From positions 62,001-126,000 of the forward strand of contig JAGBHU010000044.1 of NCBI GenBank assembly GCA_017935345.1: 64,000 nt of DNA, in the 5' to 3' direction. A model generated the notes under the pieces. The model did not search any database. It saw only the letters and a list, made by a program, of their open reading frames with translations, and was not told the origin of the DNA. Position 1 is the stretch's first letter. Each line of letters starts with the position of its first letter. Position numbers and translations under genes: made by a program. Positions 1 to 8,682 of the stretch are shown here, piece by piece. Source of the stretch: Coprococcus sp. (GTDB taxonomy: Bacteria; Bacillota; Clostridia; Lachnospirales; Lachnospiraceae).

Positions 1-227
1 AGATATATAAGTTTGATTAAAAATAAAAATTTTATATTATAACATAAAATATGAGGAAAAATTTGGATAAGTATGGTATTATAATTGTATTAAATTTATT
101 TTCTAATTGTTTATAAGAATAATCATATATTTACGTGCCAATATACAATTGTGTCATTACTTAATTAGATTATTTATTAGTTTATAATTTTATTTATAAA
201 AATATCTTTAGGAAAGGAGGTAAAAGT
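1..227. other. AT-rich region upstream of the cas operon
   Basis: Very AT-rich DNA with no ORF I would defend. It presumably contains the cas promoter, but I could not pick a -35/-10 pair with good spacing: TATAAT occurs at 80-85 and at 183-188, and neither has a convincing -35 about 17 bases upstream. A strong AGGAGG ribosome binding site just before base 228 belongs to cas6. Confidence 0.4.
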
Positions 228-953
228 ATGAAATTCTTAGTGGAATTTGATTTAGAAAGAGAAAAAATACCGATAGATTATCGCAGTTGTTTTTTGTCTG
301 TCTTCAAGACATGCCTTAGTAGTGCAAATGATGGTAAATATTTTCAAGAATATTATGAACCTGCTAAAGAAAAACCTTATACATGGTCTGTAGTATTTGA
401 TAAACCAAAGTTTTCAAAGGATGCAGTCAATATAACTGGGAAACATATCAAACTTATGGTTTCTACTTCTGATACAAAGTCTGGTTTTATTTTGTTTTCT
501 GCTTTTTCAGCATATTGTAGAAAAAAATTCCCATTGCCAATGGACAATAGTATGAGAATGACAAGAATTGCACAGCTTAAGGAGCAAAACGTAAGCAGCA
601 ATAGAATCCTTATAAAAATGTTGGAGCCATTATGTGTTAGAAAGCATGATGAGTCAACAAATAAAGATTGGTATTACTCGACAAAACAAGATGAATTTGA
701 AACAGAGTTTAAGAGAGTTATTAAAGAACAGCTTATTGCTGCCGGATTTGCAGAGAATATGAGTAATGTTGACATTAGTCCTGTTAATTCAAGAACTGTA
801 ATTATAAAGTTCTACGGAATTAATGTAGAGTCATCTTTGGGTGATTTTATTTTGGAAGGTAACAAGGCAGTATTAAATTATCTGTTGAAGTCAGGTATGG
901 GTTCAAGGAAAAGTGCCGGTTTTGGATGCTTTAAATTAATTGCTGAGGAATAG
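228..953 (+). CDS. cas6: CRISPR repeat-processing endoribonuclease Cas6
   Basis: Cas6 cuts the long CRISPR transcript inside each repeat, leaving an 8-nt repeat-derived 5' handle on every crRNA; in type I-B it can stay bound to the repeat-derived 3' end. The 241-residue length fits the family. The C-terminus carries the glycine-rich loop typical of RAMP-fold Cas6 proteins (GMGSRKSAGFGCF, about residues 224-236). No obvious N-terminal catalytic histidine is visible, which is not unusual given how variable Cas6 active sites are. ATG 228 follows AAAGGAGG at a good distance. It is the first gene of the cas operon, 11 bases before cas8. The identification rests on the C-terminal motif and operon position. 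Confidence 0.9.
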   Translation: MKFLVEFDLEREKIPIDYRSCFLSVFKTCLSSANDGKYFQEYYEPAKEKPYTWSVVFDKPKFSKDAVNITGKHIKLMVSTSDTKSGFILFSAFSAYCRKKFPLPMDNSMRMTRIAQLKEQNVSSNRILIKMLEPLCVRKHDESTNKDWYYSTKQDEFETEFKRVIKEQLIAAGFAENMSNVDISPVNSRTVIIKFYGINVESSLGDFILEGNKAVLNYLLKSGMGSRKSAGFGCFKLIAEE

Positions 954-964
954 GAGGTATTGCA

Positions 965-2422
965 ATGATAATTGAATTAGAAAATCAAGAGTATAATACA
1001 CTTCTATTACCCATTGAATGGCGTTTTTCGGCTGCAGCAGTAGGTTTGATGCGTTTTTTTGATTACATTGAAGATGTAGAAGGCATTAAATTATATGAGA
1101 GAACGCATGGGGATGAAGATATAGATGTGTATCAGAAGATAGGAGGTTACATAGAGGGAATAAAATATAACCAGAGGGATTTGACAGAAGAACGGTATCT
1201 AAGCTTTTGTGAAGCATTTTTTTCTGATGAATTTCAACATTTAAAAGCGGAGCAAATTCTTCAGGGAGATGAGTTTTCTGAAGACCAAATTGCTTTAGTA
1301 AATAATTTGTTAACAGGACAAAGTTCAAATAATGTTTTGAAAAAGGTATTTGGCAAGCAAAAGTTTGATGGCGGTAACAAAGAGGAATTATTATTTTTGA
1401 TATCTCAAAACAGACTGGAAATTGTCAAAGAAACATTTAGATTTAAGACAAACTTATATAGGAAGTATTCTAATACAAGAAAAATGCTTTCGGCAGATAA
1501 TCCACATTGTAGGTTGTTAGGATATAATTTAGATGAGGGAAGAAAGAGTAAAGCAACCTCTTATAAATTTGATACAGATACCTTTATTGCACAGGATTAT
1601 TTAGAATTTGATTTTATACCATTTGCGTTTACAAATTCTAATATTTCGTTTTTTATTAACAATAATTGCGATTTAGATAGCCTGAAAAAAGCAAATGAAA
1701 TTATAAAAGAGAAGATGGAAGAAAAAGATATACTTAAGGATAATAAGTATATTCGGGAGGATGCCAAGACTAAATTAATAAAAGGAATGCTTGAGGCTGG
1801 AGATTTTTTTGACTTTGATGCAGAGATTATTGTTAGGTCAAATGAAAATGAAGTTTATGAAACATTTTTTGTAAGAAAACGAGCTTTGGCATTAGTTAAA
1901 AAGATCTATAAAACATCAAATCTGAGATTTGTATACAAATACAACTATGATTACTGGTTGGATGTCGAAAAAGAAATTGTAAATTGCTGCATGAATGGCA
2001 TTGTGTTTGATGGTTTGTTAGAGAGACTTCTAAAAATCAGTATGGAAGAAAAGCAGGGTTATGCATCTGTGATAATCGATAAACTGGTTAAAATGAATGT
2101 AGAATGGAAGGAGATGAGAAATGTGGATGCAAAAATGTGGAATGTAAAAAAGGAAGGAATTGAAATCGGTAAAAAGCTATTTGCAAAAGGTGGCGAAAAC
2201 AAAGTAAAGTCATATAAGAACAAAATTATTAATGCGTGTATTTCACATGACTATGATAGGGTTTTAGAGATAATGCTTCAAATATCAGGATATGTTGAAA
2301 GTGAAATAGAAACAATATATAAAATTGTTGACGATAAGCAAAATTGTTCAGATATAGTAGTATGTTTTGCAAATGCACTTGGTTCAAGTGATAAGAAGGA
2401 GGAAATTGAAGATGGAGAATAA
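965..2422 (+). CDS. cas8b: Type I-B Cascade large subunit, Cas8 (Cst1-like)
   Basis: This 485-residue protein sits where the large subunit of Cascade belongs, between cas6 and cas7. Family members recognise the PAM and help load target DNA. The N-terminus (LLPIEWRFSAAAVGLMRFF, about residues 14-32) resembles the opening helix of Cst1-type Cas8 proteins, and the Cst2/DevR-type cas7 next door supports that subtype. Cst1 proteins often carry paired CxxC zinc motifs; I see none here, the only close cysteines being one CC pair. The start follows AGGAGGT and the 3' end overlaps cas7 by 11 bases. Large subunits diverge fast, so the family call depends mainly on position. Confidence 0.78.
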   Translation: MIIELENQEYNTLLLPIEWRFSAAAVGLMRFFDYIEDVEGIKLYERTHGDEDIDVYQKIGGYIEGIKYNQRDLTEERYLSFCEAFFSDEFQHLKAEQILQGDEFSEDQIALVNNLLTGQSSNNVLKKVFGKQKFDGGNKEELLFLISQNRLEIVKETFRFKTNLYRKYSNTRKMLSADNPHCRLLGYNLDEGRKSKATSYKFDTDTFIAQDYLEFDFIPFAFTNSNISFFINNNCDLDSLKKANEIIKEKMEEKDILKDNKYIREDAKTKLIKGMLEAGDFFDFDAEIIVRSNENEVYETFFVRKRALALVKKIYKTSNLRFVYKYNYDYWLDVEKEIVNCCMNGIVFDGLLERLLKISMEEKQGYASVIIDKLVKMNVEWKEMRNVDAKMWNVKKEGIEIGKKLFAKGGENKVKSYKNKIINACISHDYDRVLEIMLQISGYVESEIETIYKIVDDKQNCSDIVVCFANALGSSDKKEEIEDGE

Positions 2423-3302
2423 TAAAGCACTTACATTAACAATAATAGCGAATATGACAAGCAATTACGGAGAAGGATTAGGAAATGCTGCCGGTGTTCA
2501 GAAGGTATATAAAAATCAAAAAGAATATGCAACCAGAAGTAGAGAGAGCCTGAAAAATGCAATTTGCATACAGTCGGGACTATACGATGATTTGGAAACC
2601 TCATTGGATAAGGTTATGCAGAAAAAGGTTACGGAAGAATTAAATGCTGCAACTTGCAGAGCTTTAGAGGGTGGTTATATGTCTACAAAGGACATGACAT
2701 ATGTAAGGAATAGCTCTTTTTATTTGACTGATGCTGTAGCAGTAGAGCCATTTATTAATGAATTGCGTTTCCATAATAATTTATATTTGGCATCAACTCA
2801 TGCAAAAGCGAATAATTTAAGTGTACAAAATGATGCCAAAGATACAGGACTGATGCCTTTTCAATATGAGTATGATAAGTCAATGAAGATATATAGTATT
2901 ACGATTGATTTAGAGCGTATTGGTATTGATGAAAATTTTGATGTAGAGGCATCAAATGAAGAAAAGGCATTGCGCGTAAATTCTATTATAGATGCTATTG
3001 CAACTTTATCATTGGTGGTTAAGGGAAATATGGATAATGCTGAGCCTTTATTTGTAATAGGTGGATTATCAAACAGAAAAACACATTTCTTTGAAAATGT
3101 AGTAAAGGTTAAAGGGAATAAACTGGTACTTGAGGATGGCATAAAAGAAAAACTGGAGAGTAATTATGGCGATTTCCATGCAGGAGTTCTTAAATGTGGT
3201 CAATTTGATAATGAGGATGACATTGTTAGAATTTTGCAGGCAGTATCTACGGATGAATTCTTTAAGAACCTGAAGGAGAGCGTTTTATCATATTATGCAT
3301 AG
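2412..3302 (+). CDS. cas7: Cascade backbone subunit Cas7 (Cst2/DevR family)
   Basis: Cas7 polymerises along the crRNA to form the backbone of the type I effector. The 296-residue protein starts with LTLTIIANMTSNYGEGLGNA, typical of the Cst2/DevR branch (autoregulator-type Cas7), and contains a central ATLSLVVKGNMDNAEPLFVIGGLSN segment shortened here to its key parts: the conserved G-N region near residue 205 and the FVIGG strand. I chose ATG 2412, which follows AAGGAGG; an upstream in-frame ATG at 2367 lies inside cas8 without a ribosome binding site. The 11-base overlap with cas8 suggests translational coupling, keeping the stoichiometry of Cascade subunits linked. Confidence 0.88.
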   Translation: MENNKALTLTIIANMTSNYGEGLGNAAGVQKVYKNQKEYATRSRESLKNAICIQSGLYDDLETSLDKVMQKKVTEELNAATCRALEGGYMSTKDMTYVRNSSFYLTDAVAVEPFINELRFHNNLYLASTHAKANNLSVQNDAKDTGLMPFQYEYDKSMKIYSITIDLERIGIDENFDVEASNEEKALRVNSIIDAIATLSLVVKGNMDNAEPLFVIGGLSNRKTHFFENVVKVKGNKLVLEDGIKEKLESNYGDFHAGVLKCGQFDNEDDIVRILQAVSTDEFFKNLKESVLSYYA

Positions 3303-3319
3303 AAAGGAATGAGGTACTG

Positions 3320-4417
3320 GTGAAGGCATTACGAATACATATAAAACAGTCATCAGCGAATTATAGACGGGAAGAGACGATAGACAATAAAATGACATAT
3401 CCGTTGCCTCCATATTCTACAGTAATAGGAGCGTTGCATAAAGCATGCAGTTATACATCCTATCATGATATGAAGCTTAGTATTCAGGGAAATTACTCTG
3501 GAATGAAGAAGGAGGTTTATTTAAATCATTGTTACTTAAATCATCTTGAAAATGACAGAGGGATTTTGGTAAAAGTGAGCAATTCGGATATTATGTCAAA
3601 TGGGTATATTCGTGTTGCAGAAGCTAAAAAAGGGCAAGGAAATGACTTTTATAAAGGGATAACTATAGAGGTTTTCCATCAGCAGTATTTGGATGAGTAC
3701 AGAGCTCTTAAGGATTTGAATGACCAAATTACAGAATTTAAAAAGAAACGTTTTAATCCATTGATGGAGAAAATAAAAGAACGAAAGAAAAAATTAGATA
3801 CATTAAAAAATGATTCAACAATTACAGAGGAACGTAGAACTAGGGTTGTTTATCGCCTTAAGGAGTTAAAAAATAACGAGAAAGATTTTAAACAGCGAAT
3901 GAAATCATATGAATATGAATCTTATCAAAAACCCATATCTTATTTCAAGACACTCACAAGAGGCCCTATGTCTTACGAAGTATTGTATGATGTTGATTTA
4001 ATTATTCATGTTCAGTCAGATGATGATACTCTCAGATGTATCTATGATAATATAGGAAATCTTACATCAATCGGAAGAAGTGAGGACTTTGTTCAGGTAG
4101 AAGCGTGTGAATTTACTGAGCTTGAAAGTATAGATGCAGAATATGAATGTGTGTCAGGAGTTGCTGCATATGTTCCAGCAGATTTTTTGAATTCAGATGG
4201 TTTTTATATGAAGTCTAAAAGAGGAGTAAAGGCACAGGGAACAAGATTTTTACTTAATAAAGACTACATATTAAGTGATGATAGAAAAAAGAGAATGTTT
4301 AATAAAAGGTTAGTGGCATATGTATCTGAATTTGCGGTGGATGAAGAATTAGGGGAGAAATTTCAAAATGTATTTATAGATCATGGAAAAAAAGATTACA
4401 TTGTAAGCTTAGTATGA
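3320..4417 (+). CDS. cas5: Cascade subunit Cas5 (I-B type) with helical insertion
   Basis: Cas5 caps the 5' handle of the crRNA in Cascade. The N-terminus (about residues 1-60, including YPLPPYSTVIGALHKA) is the standard Cas5 ferredoxin-like fold with its glycine-containing helix, and the C-terminal part (about 205-365) continues the fold. Residues about 122-200 form a lysine/glutamate-rich, probably coiled-coil insertion, making the protein 365 residues rather than the more usual 220-260. The start is GTG 3320, preceded by AAGGAATGAGGT. The stop codon lies inside the degenerate repeat-like sequence at 4412-4443. Confidence 0.87.
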   Translation: MKALRIHIKQSSANYRREETIDNKMTYPLPPYSTVIGALHKACSYTSYHDMKLSIQGNYSGMKKEVYLNHCYLNHLENDRGILVKVSNSDIMSNGYIRVAEAKKGQGNDFYKGITIEVFHQQYLDEYRALKDLNDQITEFKKKRFNPLMEKIKERKKKLDTLKNDSTITEERRTRVVYRLKELKNNEKDFKQRMKSYEYESYQKPISYFKTLTRGPMSYEVLYDVDLIIHVQSDDDTLRCIYDNIGNLTSIGRSEDFVQVEACEFTELESIDAEYECVSGVAAYVPADFLNSDGFYMKSKRGVKAQGTRFLLNKDYILSDDRKKRMFNKRLVAYVSEFAVDEELGEKFQNVFIDHGKKDYIVSLV

Positions 4418-4443
4418 TTTTATAAGAGTAAAGTAATGTAAAC
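4412..4443 (+). repeat. Degenerate CRISPR-repeat-like sequence at the cas5-cas3 junction
   Basis: This 32-base stretch begins with GTAT, then has TTTA, AGAGT and AATGTAAA in the same order as the array repeat. With small gaps about 23 of the 30 repeat positions match by eye, including the 8-mer AATGTAAA that covers the Cas6 cleavage/handle region. It lies on the coding strand between cas5 and cas3 and so is transcribed with the operon. It may be a solitary repeat relic or a Cas6 target in the cas mRNA; chance similarity in AT-rich DNA has not been excluded statistically. Confidence 0.45.
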
Positions 4444-4476
4444 AAAGTGGAAAAATATAATCATCAAGGAGAAACT

Positions 4477-6783
4477 ATGTTACTAGAAGAAGAATTAACT
4501 ACAAAGTGGGGAAAAACAGGAGAATTTTCAGAAACAATAAGAGAACATACAGATTGTCTTAAAAAAGAAGCAAAAAGGTTATTTGATTATGGATATATAG
4601 ACCATGAGATGTTTGTGTTATTAACCTATGTTTGTGAAAAGCACGATTATGGCAAGATTAATGATGCTATGCAGCAGAGAATGAAGAAACATATCAGATT
4701 TAATCCAGATATAGAAGTGCAGCATAATTTGTTATCTGCATTATTTGTTCATCCCGAGGATTTTGAAAATGAATATGATTATATATGTTCTCTGTATGCA
4801 GTATTATTTCATCATGATACGCATTCAAATGCTATGGCAACAACAGAAATCTCAGAAAAAAATATTCTTATTAAGGATTTTGCAGATAGATATAGAGAAT
4901 TGGGAGCAGTAAAACCATCAAGAAAATATTTGAAGAAGATAGAGCAAATATTAAATATTAGAGATTGTGATGAGCCGAATAAGGATGAAATAGAATTGTA
5001 TAACAAAATGTCTCTGCTAAAGGGATTTTTACATAAGTGCGATTATAGTGCGAGTGCACATATTCAATGCGAATATGTAAATGATTTTCTAAATAGCAGC
5101 ATGCAGAAGTTAAAGGAATCATGGGATGGTTTGGATTGGAATGATTTGCAATACTTTATGATTGAAAATCAAAATCGTAATATAATTGCTACTGCACCAA
5201 CCGGATATGGAAAAACAGAAGCCGGATTGCTTTGGTCAGGGAATAATAAATGCTTCTTTGTTTTACCTCTTAGAACAGCAATTAATGCTATGTATGAGAG
5301 AATAGGAAATAAAATATTAAATAATAGATATTTGAATGAAAGATTAGCATTACTACATGCTGATACGCAGTCCTATTATATTAAGAATACTAATGAAGAT
5401 ATCGATGATATGTTAGATTATTATGTAAAAAGTAAACAACTGTCATTGCCTATTACTATAACTACTTTAGATCAAATATTTAACTTTACACTTAAATATT
5501 ATGGTTATGAATATAAATTAAGCACGTTGTCGTATGCAAGAGTGATTATTGATGAAATACAGACGTATTCGCCTGATTTGCTTGCATACTTGGTTTACGG
5601 TATCGAGAAAATAGTTGAAGCAGGAGGAAAAGTGGCAGTTTTGACAGCTACTTTACCACCATTTGCAAGGCAAAAATTGATTGATGTGATGGGGAGTGAT
5701 TTAGCTGAAGCTGATTTTTCAAATAGAGGAATTGTGCGTCATAATGTTAAAGTATTTGAGAAAACATTAAATTCCGCAGATGTTGTTAATAAGTGGCATG
5801 AATTGAATAAAATGGAAAGTAGAAAATTATTAATTATTTGCAATTCTATCGCTACTGCACAGCAGATATTTGAAGAGATTTGCAATATGCTTTCAGAAGA
5901 AATGGTGGAGATAAATTTACTACATTCAAATTTTATAAAAATGGATAGGAGTGCTAAAGAAAAACAGATATTGAAAACCGGACAGACATATACCGATTCA
6001 AACGGAAAAAAAATTAATTGTTTACATGAGATATGGGTCACTACTTCTGTTGTGGAAGCTAGCCTTGATATAGATTTTGATTATTTATTTACGGAATTAT
6101 TGGACTTATTTTCGCTTTTTCAACGTATGGGAAGAGTAAATAGAAAAGGTGTAAAATGTTATGAATTGGCAAATTGTTTTGTGTATACAGAACTACAGGG
6201 GAATCCATTAAAGTGCTACAAAAAATCTAAGTCAGAAATAGGAAATGGATTTGAATTTGTGGATGATGATATATATGATTTGTCTAAGGAAGCAATTTTA
6301 GAAGTAGATGATATATTGGATGAGAGTAAAAAGATGGAATTAATTAATTCTTATCTAAGCTATGAGAAGATTCAGGCCACTGGTTATGCTAAAAAATATC
6401 AAAAACAGTATAATTATTTGAAAAACCTTTATATTTTGGAGAAAGAGTCAAATTGTCCAATCAGGGAGATTGATAATATTAATATAATACCGTTATCTGT
6501 GTATGAGCAACATATAAAGGAGATTGAGGAAATAGAAAATCAATTAAATTCAAATAAGACTCTTGGAGTGGATAAAATTGTATATGTTGAAAAGCTTTAT
6601 GAATTTGTCTTGTCGGTAAATGCGAATTTAATGCATGAAAACAGAACAAGTAAACCGAAGATACTGAAAAGTATTCAGATAAGTAAGCATATCAACATTC
6701 CTATTGTAGATTGTGAATACGATTATGAATTTGGTTTGATAAAAATTAGCAGAGAGGAAAAATCAAAGAATAGATTTATTTGA
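4477..6783 (+). CDS. cas3: CRISPR helicase-nuclease Cas3
   Basis: Cas3 is recruited by target-bound Cascade and degrades DNA with an HD nuclease driven by an SF2 helicase. Counting from the ATG at 4477 (768 residues), the HD domain shows His24, His56-Asp57 (KHDYGK) and His112-His113. The helicase shows Walker A APTGYGKT (about 240-247), a motif II reading DEIQ (about 359-362) instead of DEAH, TATLPP (motif III), and RMGRVNRKG (motif VI). A GTG at 4447 extends the ORF by 10 residues, but AAGGAG five bases before ATG 4477 decides for the latter. HD and helicase are in one polypeptide. The gene is downstream of the Cascade genes and 77 bases before cas4. Confidence 0.93.
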   Translation: MLLEEELTTKWGKTGEFSETIREHTDCLKKEAKRLFDYGYIDHEMFVLLTYVCEKHDYGKINDAMQQRMKKHIRFNPDIEVQHNLLSALFVHPEDFENEYDYICSLYAVLFHHDTHSNAMATTEISEKNILIKDFADRYRELGAVKPSRKYLKKIEQILNIRDCDEPNKDEIELYNKMSLLKGFLHKCDYSASAHIQCEYVNDFLNSSMQKLKESWDGLDWNDLQYFMIENQNRNIIATAPTGYGKTEAGLLWSGNNKCFFVLPLRTAINAMYERIGNKILNNRYLNERLALLHADTQSYYIKNTNEDIDDMLDYYVKSKQLSLPITITTLDQIFNFTLKYYGYEYKLSTLSYARVIIDEIQTYSPDLLAYLVYGIEKIVEAGGKVAVLTATLPPFARQKLIDVMGSDLAEADFSNRGIVRHNVKVFEKTLNSADVVNKWHELNKMESRKLLIICNSIATAQQIFEEICNMLSEEMVEINLLHSNFIKMDRSAKEKQILKTGQTYTDSNGKKINCLHEIWVTTSVVEASLDIDFDYLFTELLDLFSLFQRMGRVNRKGVKCYELANCFVYTELQGNPLKCYKKSKSEIGNGFEFVDDDIYDLSKEAILEVDDILDESKKMELINSYLSYEKIQATGYAKKYQKQYNYLKNLYILEKESNCPIREIDNINIIPLSVYEQHIKEIEEIENQLNSNKTLGVDKIVYVEKLYEFVLSVNANLMHENRTSKPKILKSIQISKHINIPIVDCEYDYEFGLIKISREEKSKNRFI

Positions 6784-6860
6784 AGTGGTATATGGTATTG
6801 AAGGTGTTATAGGTAAATACCTTGTAAAGTAATAAATAAATTTATACGAGGAGAATATTT

Positions 6861-7358
6861 ATGACTGAAACTGATGTTACGGGTATTATGGTATACTATT
6901 ATTTTGTTTGTCAAAAGAAACTGTGGTACTTCCTACATGAAATAAGGCTAGAAAATGATAATGAAAATGTTAAGTTAGGAAAAATTTTAGATGAAACATC
7001 GTATATACGTGATAATAAGCATATTATGATAGATGGCATTATTAACATTGATTTCTTACGTGGAAATAAGGTTATACATGAAATCAAAAAGAGCAAGAGT
7101 ATAGAAGAGGCTGGAATTATGCAGGTGAAATATTATCTATACTATTTAAACAAAAAAGGATTGCCTGATATGACTGCAAAAATAGATTATCCACTTTTAA
7201 AACAGAGTATATCTGTTGAATTGAATGAAGAAGACATAACCGAGCTTGAAAATATTATTTATAGTATTATAGAAATAAGCAATTTGGAATGTGCACCAGT
7301 TGTTGATACACTTCCTATTTGTAAAAAATGTGCATATCACGATTTGTGTTTTATTTGA
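6861..7358 (+). CDS. cas4: CRISPR adaptation nuclease Cas4
   Basis: Cas4 is a RecB-type, iron-sulfur exonuclease that trims prespacers and helps select PAM and orientation together with Cas1-Cas2. At 165 residues it has the normal size. The four cluster cysteines are visible: Cys17 near the N-terminus and Cys154, Cys157, Cys163 in the C-terminal CKKCAYHDLC. The central nuclease motif appears as IDGIINIDF followed by HEIKKSK, giving the expected Asp and ExK residues. AGGAG precedes the ATG. It lies 25 bases upstream of cas1, and its presence indicates PAM-aware spacer acquisition. Confidence 0.92.
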   Translation: MTETDVTGIMVYYYFVCQKKLWYFLHEIRLENDNENVKLGKILDETSYIRDNKHIMIDGIINIDFLRGNKVIHEIKKSKSIEEAGIMQVKYYLYYLNKKGLPDMTAKIDYPLLKQSISVELNEEDITELENIIYSIIEISNLECAPVVDTLPICKKCAYHDLCFI

Positions 7359-7383
7359 CAAAGGAAGAAAGAAGGTAATATAT

Positions 7384-8376
7384 ATGGAGGAAAGTTATTA
7401 TTTTTTTACTGATGGTTCGATTGCTCGAAAGGATAACACGCTTAGGTTTATTTCTGAAGATGGAAATAAAAGAGACCTTCCAATAGAGAATATTAATGAT
7501 ATTTATGTAATGTCAGAAATGTCATTTAATGTAAGTCTTTTGAATATGTTTGCAGGAAATGGAATCGCTATACATTTTTTTAATTATTATCAATTTTATA
7601 TTGGTAGCTTTTATCCAAGGGAGCAGCATTTAGCTGGGAAGCTATTAACACAACAGGTTGAGCATTATATTAATTATGACGAGCGAATGAATATAGCAAA
7701 AGCGTTTATTAAGGCGGCATCCTTTAATATATATAGGAATTTACGATATTATAATGGACGTGGAAAAAACCTGAAAGAATATATGAGAGATATTGAAAAA
7801 TATCGTATGTTGATTGACAATACTTCTACGATACAAGAGCTAATGGGAATTGAAGGGAATATCCGTAAGATATATTATAAAGCATGGAATATAATAATTG
7901 ATAGAGAAATTAATTTTGACAAAAGAGTTATGCATCCACCTGACAATATGATAAATAGTATTATATCATTTGTGAACTCGTTGATTTATACGAAGGTGTT
8001 GACCGAAATATATAAAACTCAAGTTAATCCTACTATTAGTTATTTGCATGAACCGGGAACAAGACGTTTTTCCCTTGCTTTAGATTTGGCAGAAATATTT
8101 AAACCACTTATAGGCGATAGGTTAATCTTTTCTTTATTAAATCGTAATCAGATTACAGAGCGTAGTTTTGTAGAGGGACTTAATGGATTGCAGTTAACTA
8201 AAAAAGCCTCACAAACAATAGTTGAGGAATTGGATAGTCGTTTACAAACTACAATTAAGCACAAGGAGTTAGGGAAATATGTCTCTTATCAATATTTAAT
8301 GAGGTTAGAGGTATTCAAGCTTATAAAACATTTAATTGGAGAAAAGAGATATGAAGGTTTTGAGATATGGTGGTAA
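7384..8376 (+). CDS. cas1: CRISPR integrase Cas1
   Basis: Cas1 inserts new spacers at the leader end of the array. The 330-residue protein has the conserved metal-binding residues Glu157 (in GIEGNIRK), His222 (in YLHEPG) and Glu237 (in LDLAEIFKP). I chose ATG 7384, preceded by GAAGGT with 7 bases spacing; a longer in-frame reading from 7291 overlaps cas4 and has no supporting ribosome binding site. The gene is intact, so the locus should be capable of adaptation. Confidence 0.95.
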   Translation: MEESYYFFTDGSIARKDNTLRFISEDGNKRDLPIENINDIYVMSEMSFNVSLLNMFAGNGIAIHFFNYYQFYIGSFYPREQHLAGKLLTQQVEHYINYDERMNIAKAFIKAASFNIYRNLRYYNGRGKNLKEYMRDIEKYRMLIDNTSTIQELMGIEGNIRKIYYKAWNIIIDREINFDKRVMHPPDNMINSIISFVNSLIYTKVLTEIYKTQVNPTISYLHEPGTRRFSLALDLAEIFKPLIGDRLIFSLLNRNQITERSFVEGLNGLQLTKKASQTIVEELDSRLQTTIKHKELGKYVSYQYLMRLEVFKLIKHLIGEKRYEGFEIWW

Positions 8377-8403
8377 TTTATATAAATGGGATGGTGATTG
8401 AAT

Positions 8404-8682
8404 ATGTATGCAATTTTGGTGTATGACATAGTGACTGATGAGTATGGGAAAAAGAAACTTCCAGTAGTATTTAAAATATGTAAAAAATATTTGGTACATA
8501 TACAGAATTCTGTTTTTGAAGGAAATATATCTATGCCCAAATTAACACAGTTAAGGAATGAACTTAAACCGCATATTAGAAAAGATAAAGATTCTGTTAT
8601 TCTTTTTACAGCAAGAGATGAGAGATGGCTAAAAAAAGAATTTATTGGTCTTGAAGATAATAGTACATCGCGTTTTATATAA
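8404..8682 (+). CDS. cas2: CRISPR adaptation protein Cas2
   Basis: Cas2 forms the dimeric core of the Cas1-Cas2 integration complex. The 92-residue protein begins MYAILVYDIV, with the conserved Asp8 at the end of the first beta strand of the ferredoxin fold. A TTG at 8398 would add two residues; ATG 8404 gives the canonical N-terminus. The ribosome binding site is weak (GGGATGGTG). It is the last cas gene, 182 bases before the first repeat. Confidence 0.93.
   Translation: MYAILVYDIVTDEYGKKKLPVVFKICKKYLVHIQNSVFEGNISMPKLTQLRNELKPHIRKDKDSVILFTARDERWLKKEFIGLEDNSTSRFI

Noticed and set aside
87-117. Repeat-like sequence upstream of cas6 (GTATTAAATTTA...TATAAG)
   Set aside because: Only about 16 of 30 positions match and the region is extremely AT-rich; not distinguishable from chance.
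6795-6829. Repeat-like sequence between cas3 and cas4 (GTATT...TGTAAAG)
   Set aside because: Only the two ends match and the length is 35 rather than 30; much weaker than the element at 4412-4443.
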